Source: Dehalococcoidia bacterium (GTDB lineage: Bacteria; Chloroflexota; Dehalococcoidia; Dehalococcoidales; UBA1222). From it: DNA of 11,140 bases. Both the position numbers and the translations under genes were made by a program. The notes beneath the pieces were generated by a model. That model ran no database searches and was not told the DNA's origin. It saw only the letters and a list, made by a program, of their open reading frames with translations. This document shows, one piece after another, positions 1-6,763 of this stretch. The stretch spans positions 1-11,140 of the forward strand of contig WQXK01000024.1 in assembly GCA_009784845.1 (NCBI GenBank), written 5' to 3'. Positions within the stretch are counted from its first letter, which is position 1, and the number at the start of each line of letters is the position of its first letter.

Positions 1-1190
1 CGGATATAGGCGGCGTCATAGTAGCACGCGGACCCGGTAGCTTTAACGGACTGCGCGTAGGTCTTGGCAGTGCCAAAGGGCTAGCCTATGGGCTCAACGT
101 ACCTATTGTTGGCATCAGCACTCTAGAGGCCGCGGCATATCAACACGCCGACAGCCACCAGCCTATATGCGCTATTTTGCCTGCCGGACGCAGTGAAATT
201 GCCATTGCCATCTTCCAGCAGCAAAAAGAGTGGCACTGCATAACACCTGAGCGTCTGGTAACCATTTCCGAGATATGTGGGCATATTTCACAACCAAGCC
301 TATTCTGCGGTGAAATTAATTCTGAGACAGAGTCTGAACTGCGGCGGCAGTTAGGTGATAAAGCCGTCTTTTGCCAAGCCTCATCCAGCCGCATAGCAGC
401 ACTGGCGACTCTTGGCGAACAGCGCCTTGCGACTGGGATGACAGACACTGTAGCCGCCATACAGCCGCTATATTTGCGCCGCCCACATGTCAGCCAGCCC
501 AAATCCAAAGGCGCCGGAGCCTCGGGCACCAATCCAAGCATGGCAGTCATTTGGGATATTGACGGGACTATAGCCGATACGGCCAAACTGCATTTTCACG
601 CCTGGCACACTGTGTTTGCAAAACATGGTGCCGAGATCAGCTATGACGATTTCCGCAAAGACTTCGGCATGCGCAATGACTTAATCATTCGCAATTTCCT
701 GGGCGCAGACACGTCAGAGCAGACCTTACAGTGCATCAGCGAAGAAAAAAATCTGGCCTACCGCAACATCTTACAACAACAAGGCGTGCACCCCATGCCC
801 GGTGCCTGTGAGTTACTGGAGGCATTGCATACGCGCGGCATCCCCATGGCAGTGGCCTCCTCCTCCACGCATCAAAACATTAAGCTTGTTTTGCGCATGC
901 TTGGCATCAACCATCTCTTCCAGGCTGTCGCAAGCGGAGAAGATGTAATTCACGGCAAACCAAACCCTGAGATTTATCATAAAGCCGCCGACAAACTGGG
1001 AATCGAGGCGTGTTGTTGCGTGGTTATTGAAGACGCTGTAGGCGGCGTAGAGGGTGCTTGCGCGGCAGGCATGCATTCAATTGGTGTATGCGCCAATCAT
1101 CCCAAAGCAAGCTTTCAGGCAGCTGACATCGTGGTTGACACGCTGAGTCAGGTCAGCGTATCAGATATTGAAAAGCTGGTGCAAAACTGA
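1..1190 (+). CDS. tsaB: TsaB-HAD fusion protein (5' end outside window)
   Basis: One uninterrupted frame runs from the codon at 3 to the TGA at 1188-1190 (395 visible codons). Codons 1 to about 173 are the C-terminal three quarters of TsaB (YeaZ), the non-catalytic partner of TsaD in making the tRNA t6A37 modification: the GPGSFNGLRVG loop is at codons 10-20 and the family's closing PLYLRRP is near codon 160. The expected N-terminal 60-70 residues lie left of the window. After a Gly/Ala/Ser/Pro linker, codon 180 starts a complete HAD subfamily I hydrolase of about 216 residues, close to beta-phosphoglucomutase. Its motif I is DIDGT (D185, D187), motif II Ser is near 286, the motif III Lys is in GKPNPE (319) and motif IV is ED (343-344). 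All catalytic residues are present, so the phosphatase/mutase half should be active; its substrate cannot be told. The internal ATG at 540 has no SD site, which favours a real fusion. ndk follows 38 bases downstream. Confidence 0.92.
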   Translation, partial: DIGGVIVARGPGSFNGLRVGLGSAKGLAYGLNVPIVGISTLEAAAYQHADSHQPICAILPAGRSEIAIAIFQQQKEWHCITPERLVTISEICGHISQPSLFCGEINSETESELRRQLGDKAVFCQASSSRIAALATLGEQRLATGMTDTVAAIQPLYLRRPHVSQPKSKGAGASGTNPSMAVIWDIDGTIADTAKLHFHAWHTVFAKHGAEISYDDFRKDFGMRNDLIIRNFLGADTSEQTLQCISEEKNLAYRNILQQQGVHPMPGACELLEALHTRGIPMAVASSSTHQNIKLVLRMLGINHLFQAVASGEDVIHGKPNPEIYHKAADKLGIEACCCVVIEDAVGGVEGACAAGMHSIGVCANHPKASFQAADIVVDTLSQVSVSDIEKLVQN

Positions 1191-1196
1191 GATACT
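1168..1196 (+). promoter_or_regulatory. Candidate ndk promoter inside the end of tsaB-HAD
   Basis: TTGAAA (1168-1173), a 17-base spacer, and GATACT (1191-1196) preceded by TG at 1188-1189, giving an extended -10. It overlaps the stop codon of the upstream gene. It predicts an RNA start near 1203 and a leader of about 26 bases that carries the ndk SD. The first base of the -10 is off consensus, so read-through from upstream may also feed ndk. Confidence 0.45.
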
Positions 1197-1228
1197 AGCA
1201 AAGCGTAAAATATGGAGGATAATCATTA

Positions 1229-1657
1229 ATGGAAAAATCATTGGTACTGGTTAAACCCGATGCCGTAGCACGCGGCTTAAGCGGCACTATTGTCAGCAGG
1301 CTGGAGAATACCGGGCTAAAGCTGATTGCACTTAAGATGCTGCACATGAGTCAGGCACTGGCGGAACGACACTATGCGCCGCACAAAGAACGCCCTTTTT
1401 TCAATGACCTAATCAGCTTTATCACATCAGGTCCCATCGTAGCTGCTGTATTTGAAGGAGATAGCGCCGTCAGCACCATACGCACAGCCATGGGAGCTAC
1501 AGACCCTGCCAAAGCAGATGCAGGCAGCATAAGACGTGATTTCGGGCTGGATATTGAGCACAACGCTGTCCACGGCTCTGATTCCGTGCAAACAGCAGAA
1601 CATGAAATAAGCTTGTTCTTTAGCGAGACCGAGCTTATGAGTTATGTGCGCAAATAA
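1229..1657 (+). CDS. ndk: Nucleoside diphosphate kinase
   Basis: Cytoplasmic enzyme that moves the gamma phosphate of ATP onto NDPs and dNDPs through a phospho-histidine, balancing nucleotide pools. The 142-residue length fits the family (about 135-150). The start LVLVKPDAV carries the nucleotide-contacting Lys9. GATDP lies at 89-93, the GSIRRDF segment at 99-105, and the signature NAVHGSDS at 112-119 holds the catalytic His115. The ATG at 1229 is chosen because GGAGG (1214-1218) sits 10 bases upstream; an ATG at 1212 meets a stop after five codons. The gene ends tail to tail with rsfS, only 9 bases away, and no terminator hairpin is seen. It may have its own promoter (1168-1196) or be read with tsaB-HAD. 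Nothing unusual in the protein. Confidence 0.98.
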   Translation: MEKSLVLVKPDAVARGLSGTIVSRLENTGLKLIALKMLHMSQALAERHYAPHKERPFFNDLISFITSGPIVAAVFEGDSAVSTIRTAMGATDPAKADAGSIRRDFGLDIEHNAVHGSDSVQTAEHEISLFFSETELMSYVRK

Positions 1658-1666
1658 AAATAACTC

Positions 1667-2035
1667 TTAAGCCAAACGCATTATGGGACGGGCAGTACTC
1701 CACATATTGTCCAGCTTGTAGTACGCCCTCTCGTCTGGTGCGAAAATATGCACAACGACATCGCTGAAATCCAGTAATAGCCAGCCCGAAGCGGCTGTCC
1801 CCTCGCGATGCAGAAGGTAAACATCTTTCTGTTTGAGGGCATGCACTACGTCATCCGCTATGGCTTCCAGCTGGCGGGTTGACTCCCCATTTGCCAGCAC
1901 AATATAGTCGGCATAACCGCACGAGCCGCACATATCAAATAGCACTACGTCGCTCGCCAGCTTATCGCTTGCAACCTCCACCACGGCACGAGCCGTATCC
2001 AAAGCCCCTAAAACAACTGCTTGTGATTTATTCAT
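1667..2035 (-). CDS. rsfS: Ribosomal silencing factor RsfS (Iojap/YbeB family)
   Basis: RsfS binds uL14 (L14) of the 50S subunit and blocks joining with 30S, lowering translation under nutrient limitation. The 122 residues match the usual 105-130. Family hallmarks in order are ADYIVLANG (42-50), STRQLEAIADDV (52-63), LHREG (75-79), SGWLLLDF (83-90), DVVVHIF (92-98) and DERAYYKLDNMW (101-112). The segment before ADY contains CGSC (36-39), which I do not recall as typical and which may be chance. The ATG at 2035 has no usable SD (AGG lies only about two bases away), but TGCTATAAT ends just six bases upstream, so the mRNA may be nearly leaderless. The gene is divergent from the endonuclease IV gene and convergent with ndk. 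Confidence 0.97.
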   Translation of the reverse strand: MNKSQAVVLGALDTARAVVEVASDKLASDVVLFDMCGSCGYADYIVLANGESTRQLEAIADDVVHALKQKDVYLLHREGTAASGWLLLDFSDVVVHIFAPDERAYYKLDNMWSTARPIMRLA

Positions 2036-2041
2036 CGCCTA

Positions 2042-2050
2042 ATTATAGCA
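2042..2050 (-). promoter_or_regulatory. Extended -10 element for rsfS
   Basis: On the minus strand this reads TGCTATAAT, a perfect TGn-TATAAT extended -10. Only six bases separate it from the rsfS ATG, so transcription should start at or next to the start codon. No good -35 is seen. A second minus-strand TATAAT at 2074-2079, without TG, could give a leader of about 30 bases instead. Confidence 0.55.
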
Positions 2051-2100
2051 TAGCAGCACCGAACTTGGAGTGTATTATACTGCCCCTGTTTTCCAATAAC

Positions 2101-2109
2101 TGCTATACT
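2101..2109 (+). promoter_or_regulatory. Extended -10 element for the endonuclease IV gene
   Basis: TGCTATACT, an extended -10 one base off consensus, ends 16 bases before the ATG at 2126. The implied leader is about 10 bases and holds no SD. No recognisable -35 lies 16-18 bases upstream (TGCCCC at 2081-2086). It faces away from the rsfS element in the same 90-base gap. Confidence 0.5.
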
Positions 2110-2125
2110 CTGTAAATCGTAAATC

Positions 2126-2953
2126 ATGACAAAACTACTTTTCGGCACAGCCGGAATTCCGCTCAGCACTTGGCCGCAGGAAACCGGCGAGGGCATACGG
2201 CGCGTCGCAGCGCTGGGACTGGACTGTATGGAACTGGAGTTCGTACAGGGAGTTTATCTGAATGAAGCCCAAGCTAAAGCCATGGCCGGCATAGCAAAAA
2301 ATAACACTATCTCTCTTTCAGTCCATGCCCCTTATTATCTGAATTTCAATGCCCACGAAGAACATAAACTTCACGCAAGCCAGGGCATGCTGTACAAAAG
2401 CGCACGCATTGCTGCATTAAGCGGCGCCAAAAGCGTAGTCTTCCACCCCGGCTTTTACCTAGGAGATCCCTACGAAAAAGCTTATCAGAGCGTGCAGGCA
2501 TCTCTTGGTAAAGTAGTGCAAAAGCTAAAAGACGACATGGTTTGTGTCACATTGCGACCGGAAAGCTCAGGTAAACCATCACAGTTTGGTAGCATTGATG
2601 AGCTAATCCAGCTCACCTGTTCACTTGAAAACGTTGCTCCATGCATTGACTTTGCTCACTGGCACGCCCGCGCCGGAGGAAATAATTCATATGGCGAGTT
2701 CTGCGGTTTGCTTGATGACCTGCGCAAAAATTTAGGGGATGCGGCACTGTCGGACATGCACATACATGTTTCAGGCATCGAATACGGCAAAAGCGGTGAG
2801 AGAAAACACCTGCCGCTCACCTCATCTGACCTGCGCTATGAGGACCTGCTGCGCGCCTTGAAAGACTACGGCGTCGGAGGTTGCGTCATCTGCGAAAGTC
2901 CAGCCCGGGAAGAAGATGCCTTACTGCTGAAAGAAAGCTACCAGAAGATTTAG
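2126..2953 (+). CDS. nfo: Endonuclease IV-like AP endonuclease (TIM barrel)
   Basis: AP endonuclease family 2 (Xylose isomerase-like TIM barrel) enzymes cut the DNA backbone 5' of abasic sites in base excision repair, using bound metal ions. The 275 residues fit the family. Likely metal ligands are His67 (SVHAPYYLN), His107 (FHPGFY), Glu146 (LRPESSGK), Asp175 and His178 (CIDFAHWHAR), His212 (DMHIHVSGIEY) and Glu257 (CESP). It resembles the branch common in archaea and some Chloroflexota more than E. coli Nfo. By hand alignment the E. coli Asp229-Arg-His231 segment of the third zinc site reads Glu225-Arg-Lys227-His228 here. The ATG at 2126 is the only reasonable start; it has no SD and probably a very short leader. 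The stop is one base from the stop of the TSUP gene. A non-DNA sugar-phosphate isomerase role is the main alternative. Confidence 0.9.
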   Translation: MTKLLFGTAGIPLSTWPQETGEGIRRVAALGLDCMELEFVQGVYLNEAQAKAMAGIAKNNTISLSVHAPYYLNFNAHEEHKLHASQGMLYKSARIAALSGAKSVVFHPGFYLGDPYEKAYQSVQASLGKVVQKLKDDMVCVTLRPESSGKPSQFGSIDELIQLTCSLENVAPCIDFAHWHARAGGNNSYGEFCGLLDDLRKNLGDAALSDMHIHVSGIEYGKSGERKHLPLTSSDLRYEDLLRALKDYGVGGCVICESPAREEDALLLKESYQKI

Positions 2954-2954
2954 T

Positions 2955-3791
2955 CTAACCCCAAACGCCCAATATCACCAAGCGTACTCCGGCTATTACG
3001 AGCGCCAGCGCAAGGAGACGCACAAGTATCAAGCCCTTGATTTTACGCGATAGCCGTGCTCCAATCTGCGCCCCAGGAATAACCCCTAGTGCAATCCAAA
3101 GCAATACCTGCCAGCTTTGTGAATAAGTGCCGGCACTGGCATGAGTTAACGTACCGGTAATACCCGTAAATACCAGCATGAAATGAGATGTTGCCGTGGC
3201 AATATGCACCGGAAAATGCAGTGCATAAAGCATCATTGGCATGTGAACTATGCCGCCGCCAATGCCCAGCAATCCGGCAATAAACCCCACTGCGAAGCTG
3301 AGCGCCATGCCTAACGGACGATTGCAATTATAGCTAAAACGCATTCCAGCGCGATCCACAATCACACTGTCGGACCGGCCTGAGAGTTCCTGCGCCGGTT
3401 TGATTTTGGGACGCAGCCAAATAATAACTGAGAAAACCAAAAGCATACATCCGAAGATAATGGAAAACGCCTGCTGCGGGATATAGCGCAGCGTCCACAC
3501 ACCGACAATGGTACCGGGAATAGTAGCTACTGCAAAGAAGAGCCCATTGCGATAATCAATGCGCTTCTGGCGAGCGTAAGCCAGCGTACCTGACAGCGAA
3601 TTGATAAACACCACTCCCATAGTAATACTGGTTAATACCTGCAGATCAGCCTGTGGATAAAGCAACAGCAACACAGGCGTAAGCACCACGGCGCCGCCAA
3701 TGCCCACCAGCGTGCCATAGCTACCGGCCAGAAACCCCAGGCCCACCAGCAGCAATATCAGAGGAAACCCTTGAATAAAAGAATCGCCCAT
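2955..3791 (-). CDS. TSUP (TauE/SafE) family anion permease
   Basis: Integral membrane protein of the sulfite exporter TauE/SafE family (COG0730-type), which moves sulfur-containing or organic anions such as sulfite, sulfoacetate or taurine-derived compounds; the substrate here cannot be told. The 278 residues hold about eight hydrophobic segments in two halves. Each half starts with the family repeat: GFLAGSYGTLVGIGGAVV (19-36) and GFIAGLLGIGGGIVHMP (169-185). A polar loop of about 30 residues (127-159) separates the halves. The ATG at 3791 is the first start in the frame; no SD and no clear -10 was found for it. It is convergent with the endonuclease gene (one-base gap) and divergent from ftsH (159-base gap). 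No neighbouring sulfur-metabolism gene supports a particular substrate. Confidence 0.95.
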   Translation of the reverse strand: MGDSFIQGFPLILLLVGLGFLAGSYGTLVGIGGAVVLTPVLLLLYPQADLQVLTSITMGVVFINSLSGTLAYARQKRIDYRNGLFFAVATIPGTIVGVWTLRYIPQQAFSIIFGCMLLVFSVIIWLRPKIKPAQELSGRSDSVIVDRAGMRFSYNCNRPLGMALSFAVGFIAGLLGIGGGIVHMPMMLYALHFPVHIATATSHFMLVFTGITGTLTHASAGTYSQSWQVLLWIALGVIPGAQIGARLSRKIKGLILVRLLALALVIAGVRLVILGVWG

Positions 3792-3950
3792 AGACGTAAA
3801 GTTAATTCCAGTTCTTTTTATGAATGTGTTCCATCGTATATTAGACTATTAATATCGCTCGACGCAATCGCGCCCGACGCATAGTAATTTTGTCTAGCTG
3901 AAACACTTTTGTGTTATACTGTGTAGGAACAATCGATAGGAGCCTCTTCC
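3792..3950. other. Divergent intergenic region, TSUP gene / ftsH
   Basis: This 159-base region is AT-rich apart from a GC-rich patch at 3856-3881 holding two copies of CGACGCA (3860-3866 and 3875-3881) 15 bases apart. The patch lies about 45-65 bases upstream of the likely ftsH RNA start, a usual place for an activator or repressor site. No CIRCE-type heat-shock inverted repeat (TTAGCACTC/GAGTGCTAA) was seen. Confidence 0.35.
3912..3920 (+). promoter_or_regulatory. Extended -10 element for ftsH
   Basis: TGTTATACT, an extended -10, predicts an RNA start near 3927 and a leader of about 24 bases that carries the ftsH SD AGGAG (3938-3942). The best -35 is a poor TTGTCT at 3890-3895 with a 19-base spacer, so TGn probably does most of the recognition. 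Confidence 0.55.
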
Positions 3951-5756
3951 ATGAAAATCAATTGGAAACGTAGCATAATCATAAACGCAGTCATAATTGT
4001 GGCAGCAATTGTATTCTTTGCTTATGTGCTGCCGGCATCAAACAAGCCTGAAAAGGTCCTTTTGTCACAAATGATTGAAATGGTTGAGGCAAATGAAGTA
4101 AAAACCATTGATATCAGCGGCACAACCATTAACTTCCTCGGCACCGACGGCAAAAACTATGTCACCAACAAGGAGCCAAACACCACCATCTTCGACATTA
4201 TCCCTGATATAAGCGACAGAGATATTGAATGGACATATAACCCACATTCCGGAATTGACTGGGGTAGCATACTGGGAATGGCAATACCTATTCTGTTGAT
4301 TGGTATATTCATTCTGTTTATGTTTAATCAGGCGCGCGGCGCCAACAATCAGGCTATGAGTTTCGGGCGTTCCCGTGCCCGACTTTTCAGCGCGGATAAA
4401 CCTACGGTGAAATTTGACGATGTCGCTGGTGTGGATGAGGCAAAGCAGGATTTACGCGAGGTAGTGGATTTTCTTAAATCGCGTGAGAAATTCCAGTCAC
4501 TTGGGGCGCGTATTCCCAAAGGAGTATTGCTTATCGGTCCCCCGGGCACAGGCAAAACTTTAATGGCTCGCGCTGTTTCCGGCGAAGCCGGCGTGCCTTT
4601 CTTTTCCATCAGCGGCTCTGAGTTTGTTGAAATGTTCGTCGGTATCGGCGCCTCTCGCGTGCGGGATCTGTTTGACCAAGCCAAGCGCAATGCACCATGT
4701 ATTATATTCATTGATGAGATTGATGCCGTCGGACGCCAGCGCGGTGCAGGGCTGGGCGGAGGACACGACGAACGCGAACAGACTCTCAACCAAATTCTTG
4801 TCGAGATGGACGGCTTCGACACAAATGTGAGCGTCATCGTAATGGCCGCAACCAACCGTCCGGATATTCTTGACCCTGCACTGTTACGCCCGGGTCGTTT
4901 CGACCGCCGCGTGGTACTTGACCGCCCCGATGTCGTCGGACGCACGGCTATTTTAAAAGTCCACACCAACGGCAAGCCAGTATCCCCTAATGTCAATCTG
5001 GATGTCATCGCCAAACTCACAGCCGGTTTTTCAGGTGCGGACCTTTCAAACTTGGTAAACGAGGCCGCTATCCTGGCAGCACGGCATGACAAACAAATTA
5101 TTGAAATGACTGAGTTGGAAGAGAGTATTGACCGTGTGCTTATGGGACCGGAACGCAAGAGCCGCCGCATGACTCCCAAAGAGAAAGAGTTGACAGCCTA
5201 CCATGAGGCAGGACATGCCGTAGTCGGCCATATGCTGAAAAATCTGGAGCCTATCCGCAAGGTAACCATCATCCCGCGCGGTTTAGCCGGTGGCTATACC
5301 AAGCCGTTGGTGGAAGACAGGCTTTACCACACACGTTCTTATATTGAGGACACACTGGCTATGTATATGGGCGGACGTGTCGCCGAAGAACTGACATTCA
5401 AAGAACTGTCCACCGGTGCTTCACAGGACATCAAGGAAGCCACCGACTTGGCACGGCGCATGGTAACCAACTATGGCATGAGCTACCTGCTCGGTCCGCG
5501 CACTTTCGGGAAGAAAGAGGAAATGGTATTTTTAGGGCGAGAAATTACCGAGCAACGCGATTACGGCGACAAGGTAGCAGACCAAATTGATGCAGAAGTC
5601 AACCAGATTATCAGCGAAGCGCACAACAAGGCCGATAAACTACTGACAGAAAATCTGGCAAAACTAAATCAAGTAGCCAAAACATTACTGGAAAAAGAAA
5701 CTATCGAGGGATCAGAAATTGATGACCTGCTCGGCATCAAAATGATGGACCCCTAA
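3951..5756 (+). CDS. ftsH: ATP-dependent zinc metalloprotease FtsH
   Basis: Membrane-anchored hexameric AAA+ protease that pulls out and degrades damaged membrane proteins and some unstable cytoplasmic regulators. Order of parts in 601 residues: membrane segment about 8-27; extracytoplasmic domain about 30-103; second membrane segment about 105-125; AAA+ module with Walker A GPPGTGKT (196-203), pore motif FVG (229-231), Walker B IIFIDE (251-256) and the second region of homology ending in RPGRFDR (313-319); then an M41 peptidase with HEAGH (418-422), with His418 and His422 binding zinc, Glu419 catalytic and Asp493 the probable third ligand; and a C-terminal helical stretch (about 536-585). 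All key residues are intact. The ATG at 3951 has AGGAG eight bases upstream. Its stop lies 23 bases from the convergent polyprenyl synthase stop, with no terminator hairpin seen between them. Confidence 0.98.
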   Translation: MKINWKRSIIINAVIIVAAIVFFAYVLPASNKPEKVLLSQMIEMVEANEVKTIDISGTTINFLGTDGKNYVTNKEPNTTIFDIIPDISDRDIEWTYNPHSGIDWGSILGMAIPILLIGIFILFMFNQARGANNQAMSFGRSRARLFSADKPTVKFDDVAGVDEAKQDLREVVDFLKSREKFQSLGARIPKGVLLIGPPGTGKTLMARAVSGEAGVPFFSISGSEFVEMFVGIGASRVRDLFDQAKRNAPCIIFIDEIDAVGRQRGAGLGGGHDEREQTLNQILVEMDGFDTNVSVIVMAATNRPDILDPALLRPGRFDRRVVLDRPDVVGRTAILKVHTNGKPVSPNVNLDVIAKLTAGFSGADLSNLVNEAAILAARHDKQIIEMTELEESIDRVLMGPERKSRRMTPKEKELTAYHEAGHAVVGHMLKNLEPIRKVTIIPRGLAGGYTKPLVEDRLYHTRSYIEDTLAMYMGGRVAEELTFKELSTGASQDIKEATDLARRMVTNYGMSYLLGPRTFGKKEEMVFLGREITEQRDYGDKVADQIDAEVNQIISEAHNKADKLLTENLAKLNQVAKTLLEKETIEGSEIDDLLGIKMMDP

Positions 5757-5779
5757 GATACAACTGTAACAGGAAAATA

Positions 5780-6748
5780 TTATTTATTGCGCTTAGCCAC
5801 GTAATCCGCCAAAGCAATAAGTGCCTCGGTCGCGGGTTTTGCCGGAAGTTTTACCAGGTCACGACAGGCAAGGTGGCAGTAATCCTCAGCCAGCTTATAA
5901 CACTCGTCAATGATATCCGAGTTGTGCACCATTTCAATAACCTTTTGAATATTACTATCCATATCCTCTTTGCGTGCGATTGCAAGAAGAGGATTATCAT
6001 TCGGGTAGCGCTGCAGCAACTTCTGTGCCGGAAGCGTCACTGTACCCTGTGCCAAATCGGCGCCCACCGGCTTGCCCACATCTTTTGTATTGCCCACAAA
6101 ATCCAGTATGTCATCCACTATTTGGAAAGCGACGCCCAAGTTATAGCCGTAATCATATAGGATTTTCACGGAATCCTCAGGTGCATGGCTCAGCACAGCG
6201 CCGCTCACGGTAGAGAGAGTAAACAGTGCCGCAGTCTTGGCAGCCACGCGTTCAATATACTGCTCAAATGACTGATCCAGCTTGAAAGAAGCCAGCGCCT
6301 GTTTTACCTCGCCGCGTGCGATAACCCCCAGTGTCTGTGAAAACAGTTCAACCACACGAATATTTCCCGTGTGCGCAGCCAACTCACCGGCACGCGCAAA
6401 CAGGAAGTCCCCCACCAGTATAGCCAAATCCACACCCCGCACCGCATTGATTGTCTGATGCCCGCGGCGAAAATCAGCCGAATCAATGGCGTCGTCATGC
6501 ACCAATGTTGCAATATGCATTAACTCAGTTGACGTTGCCATCGGCTGCAAAACCTTAAGGTCATAATCATAAAACAAGCCGGAAAGTAGCGTGAGGGTAG
6601 GACGTATTACCTTGCCACCCACCAACACCTGGCGCAGCATTTTCTGCATCTCCGGAAAATCTTCCTGGCTGTCAATTAATCTGCCAAAGGCAGCTTCCAC
6701 CTCGGAAAGTCCGGGTTGCGCCAGCGCATATACCTGACTAAGTTCCAT
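5780..6748 (-). CDS. Long-chain trans-polyprenyl diphosphate synthase
   Basis: Builds all-trans isoprenoid diphosphate chains by adding IPP to an allylic primer. The product would serve as a quinone side chain or other lipid precursor, but the target is not shown by context. The first Asp-rich motif is DDAID (85-89) in LVHDDAIDSADFRRG, and the second is DDILD (212-216) followed by GNTKDVGKP and GADLAQGTVTLPA. Ala lies five residues before the first Asp, as in long-chain (heptaprenyl to solanesyl type) enzymes, where short-chain enzymes carry bulky residues. The IPP-binding GK-x-x-RP reads GKVIRP (45-50), against the common GKRLRP. I choose the ATG at 6748 (322 residues) over a GTG at 6757 because AAGGG (6757-6761) sits eight bases before the ATG and overlaps the GTG. 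It is last in the rsmI-metG run, 15 bases after the metG stop. Confidence 0.93.
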   Translation of the reverse strand: MELSQVYALAQPGLSEVEAAFGRLIDSQEDFPEMQKMLRQVLVGGKVIRPTLTLLSGLFYDYDLKVLQPMATSTELMHIATLVHDDAIDSADFRRGHQTINAVRGVDLAILVGDFLFARAGELAAHTGNIRVVELFSQTLGVIARGEVKQALASFKLDQSFEQYIERVAAKTAALFTLSTVSGAVLSHAPEDSVKILYDYGYNLGVAFQIVDDILDFVGNTKDVGKPVGADLAQGTVTLPAQKLLQRYPNDNPLLAIARKEDMDSNIQKVIEMVHNSDIIDECYKLAEDYCHLACRDLVKLPAKPATEALIALADYVAKRNK

Positions 6749-6756
6749 TATTTGCA

Positions 6757-6761
6757 CCCTT
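6757..6761 (-). promoter_or_regulatory. Ribosome binding site deciding the synthase start
   Basis: AAGGG on the minus strand, eight bases upstream of the ATG at 6748. It overlaps the alternative GTG at 6757-6755, so that start is unlikely. It lies in the 15-base gap after metG, consistent with re-initiation on a shared mRNA. Confidence 0.7.
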
Positions 6762-6763
6762 CC

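Noticed and set aside
540..1190. Separate HAD gene starting at the internal ATG
   Set aside because: No SD or promoter precedes the ATG and the TsaB frame reads into it without a stop, so a fusion is simpler.
4349..5179. 276-codon open frame on the minus strand within ftsH
   Set aside because: It lies fully antisense to the conserved AAA+ module, is rich in Ser/Arg/Pro as expected of a shadow frame, and shows no domain.
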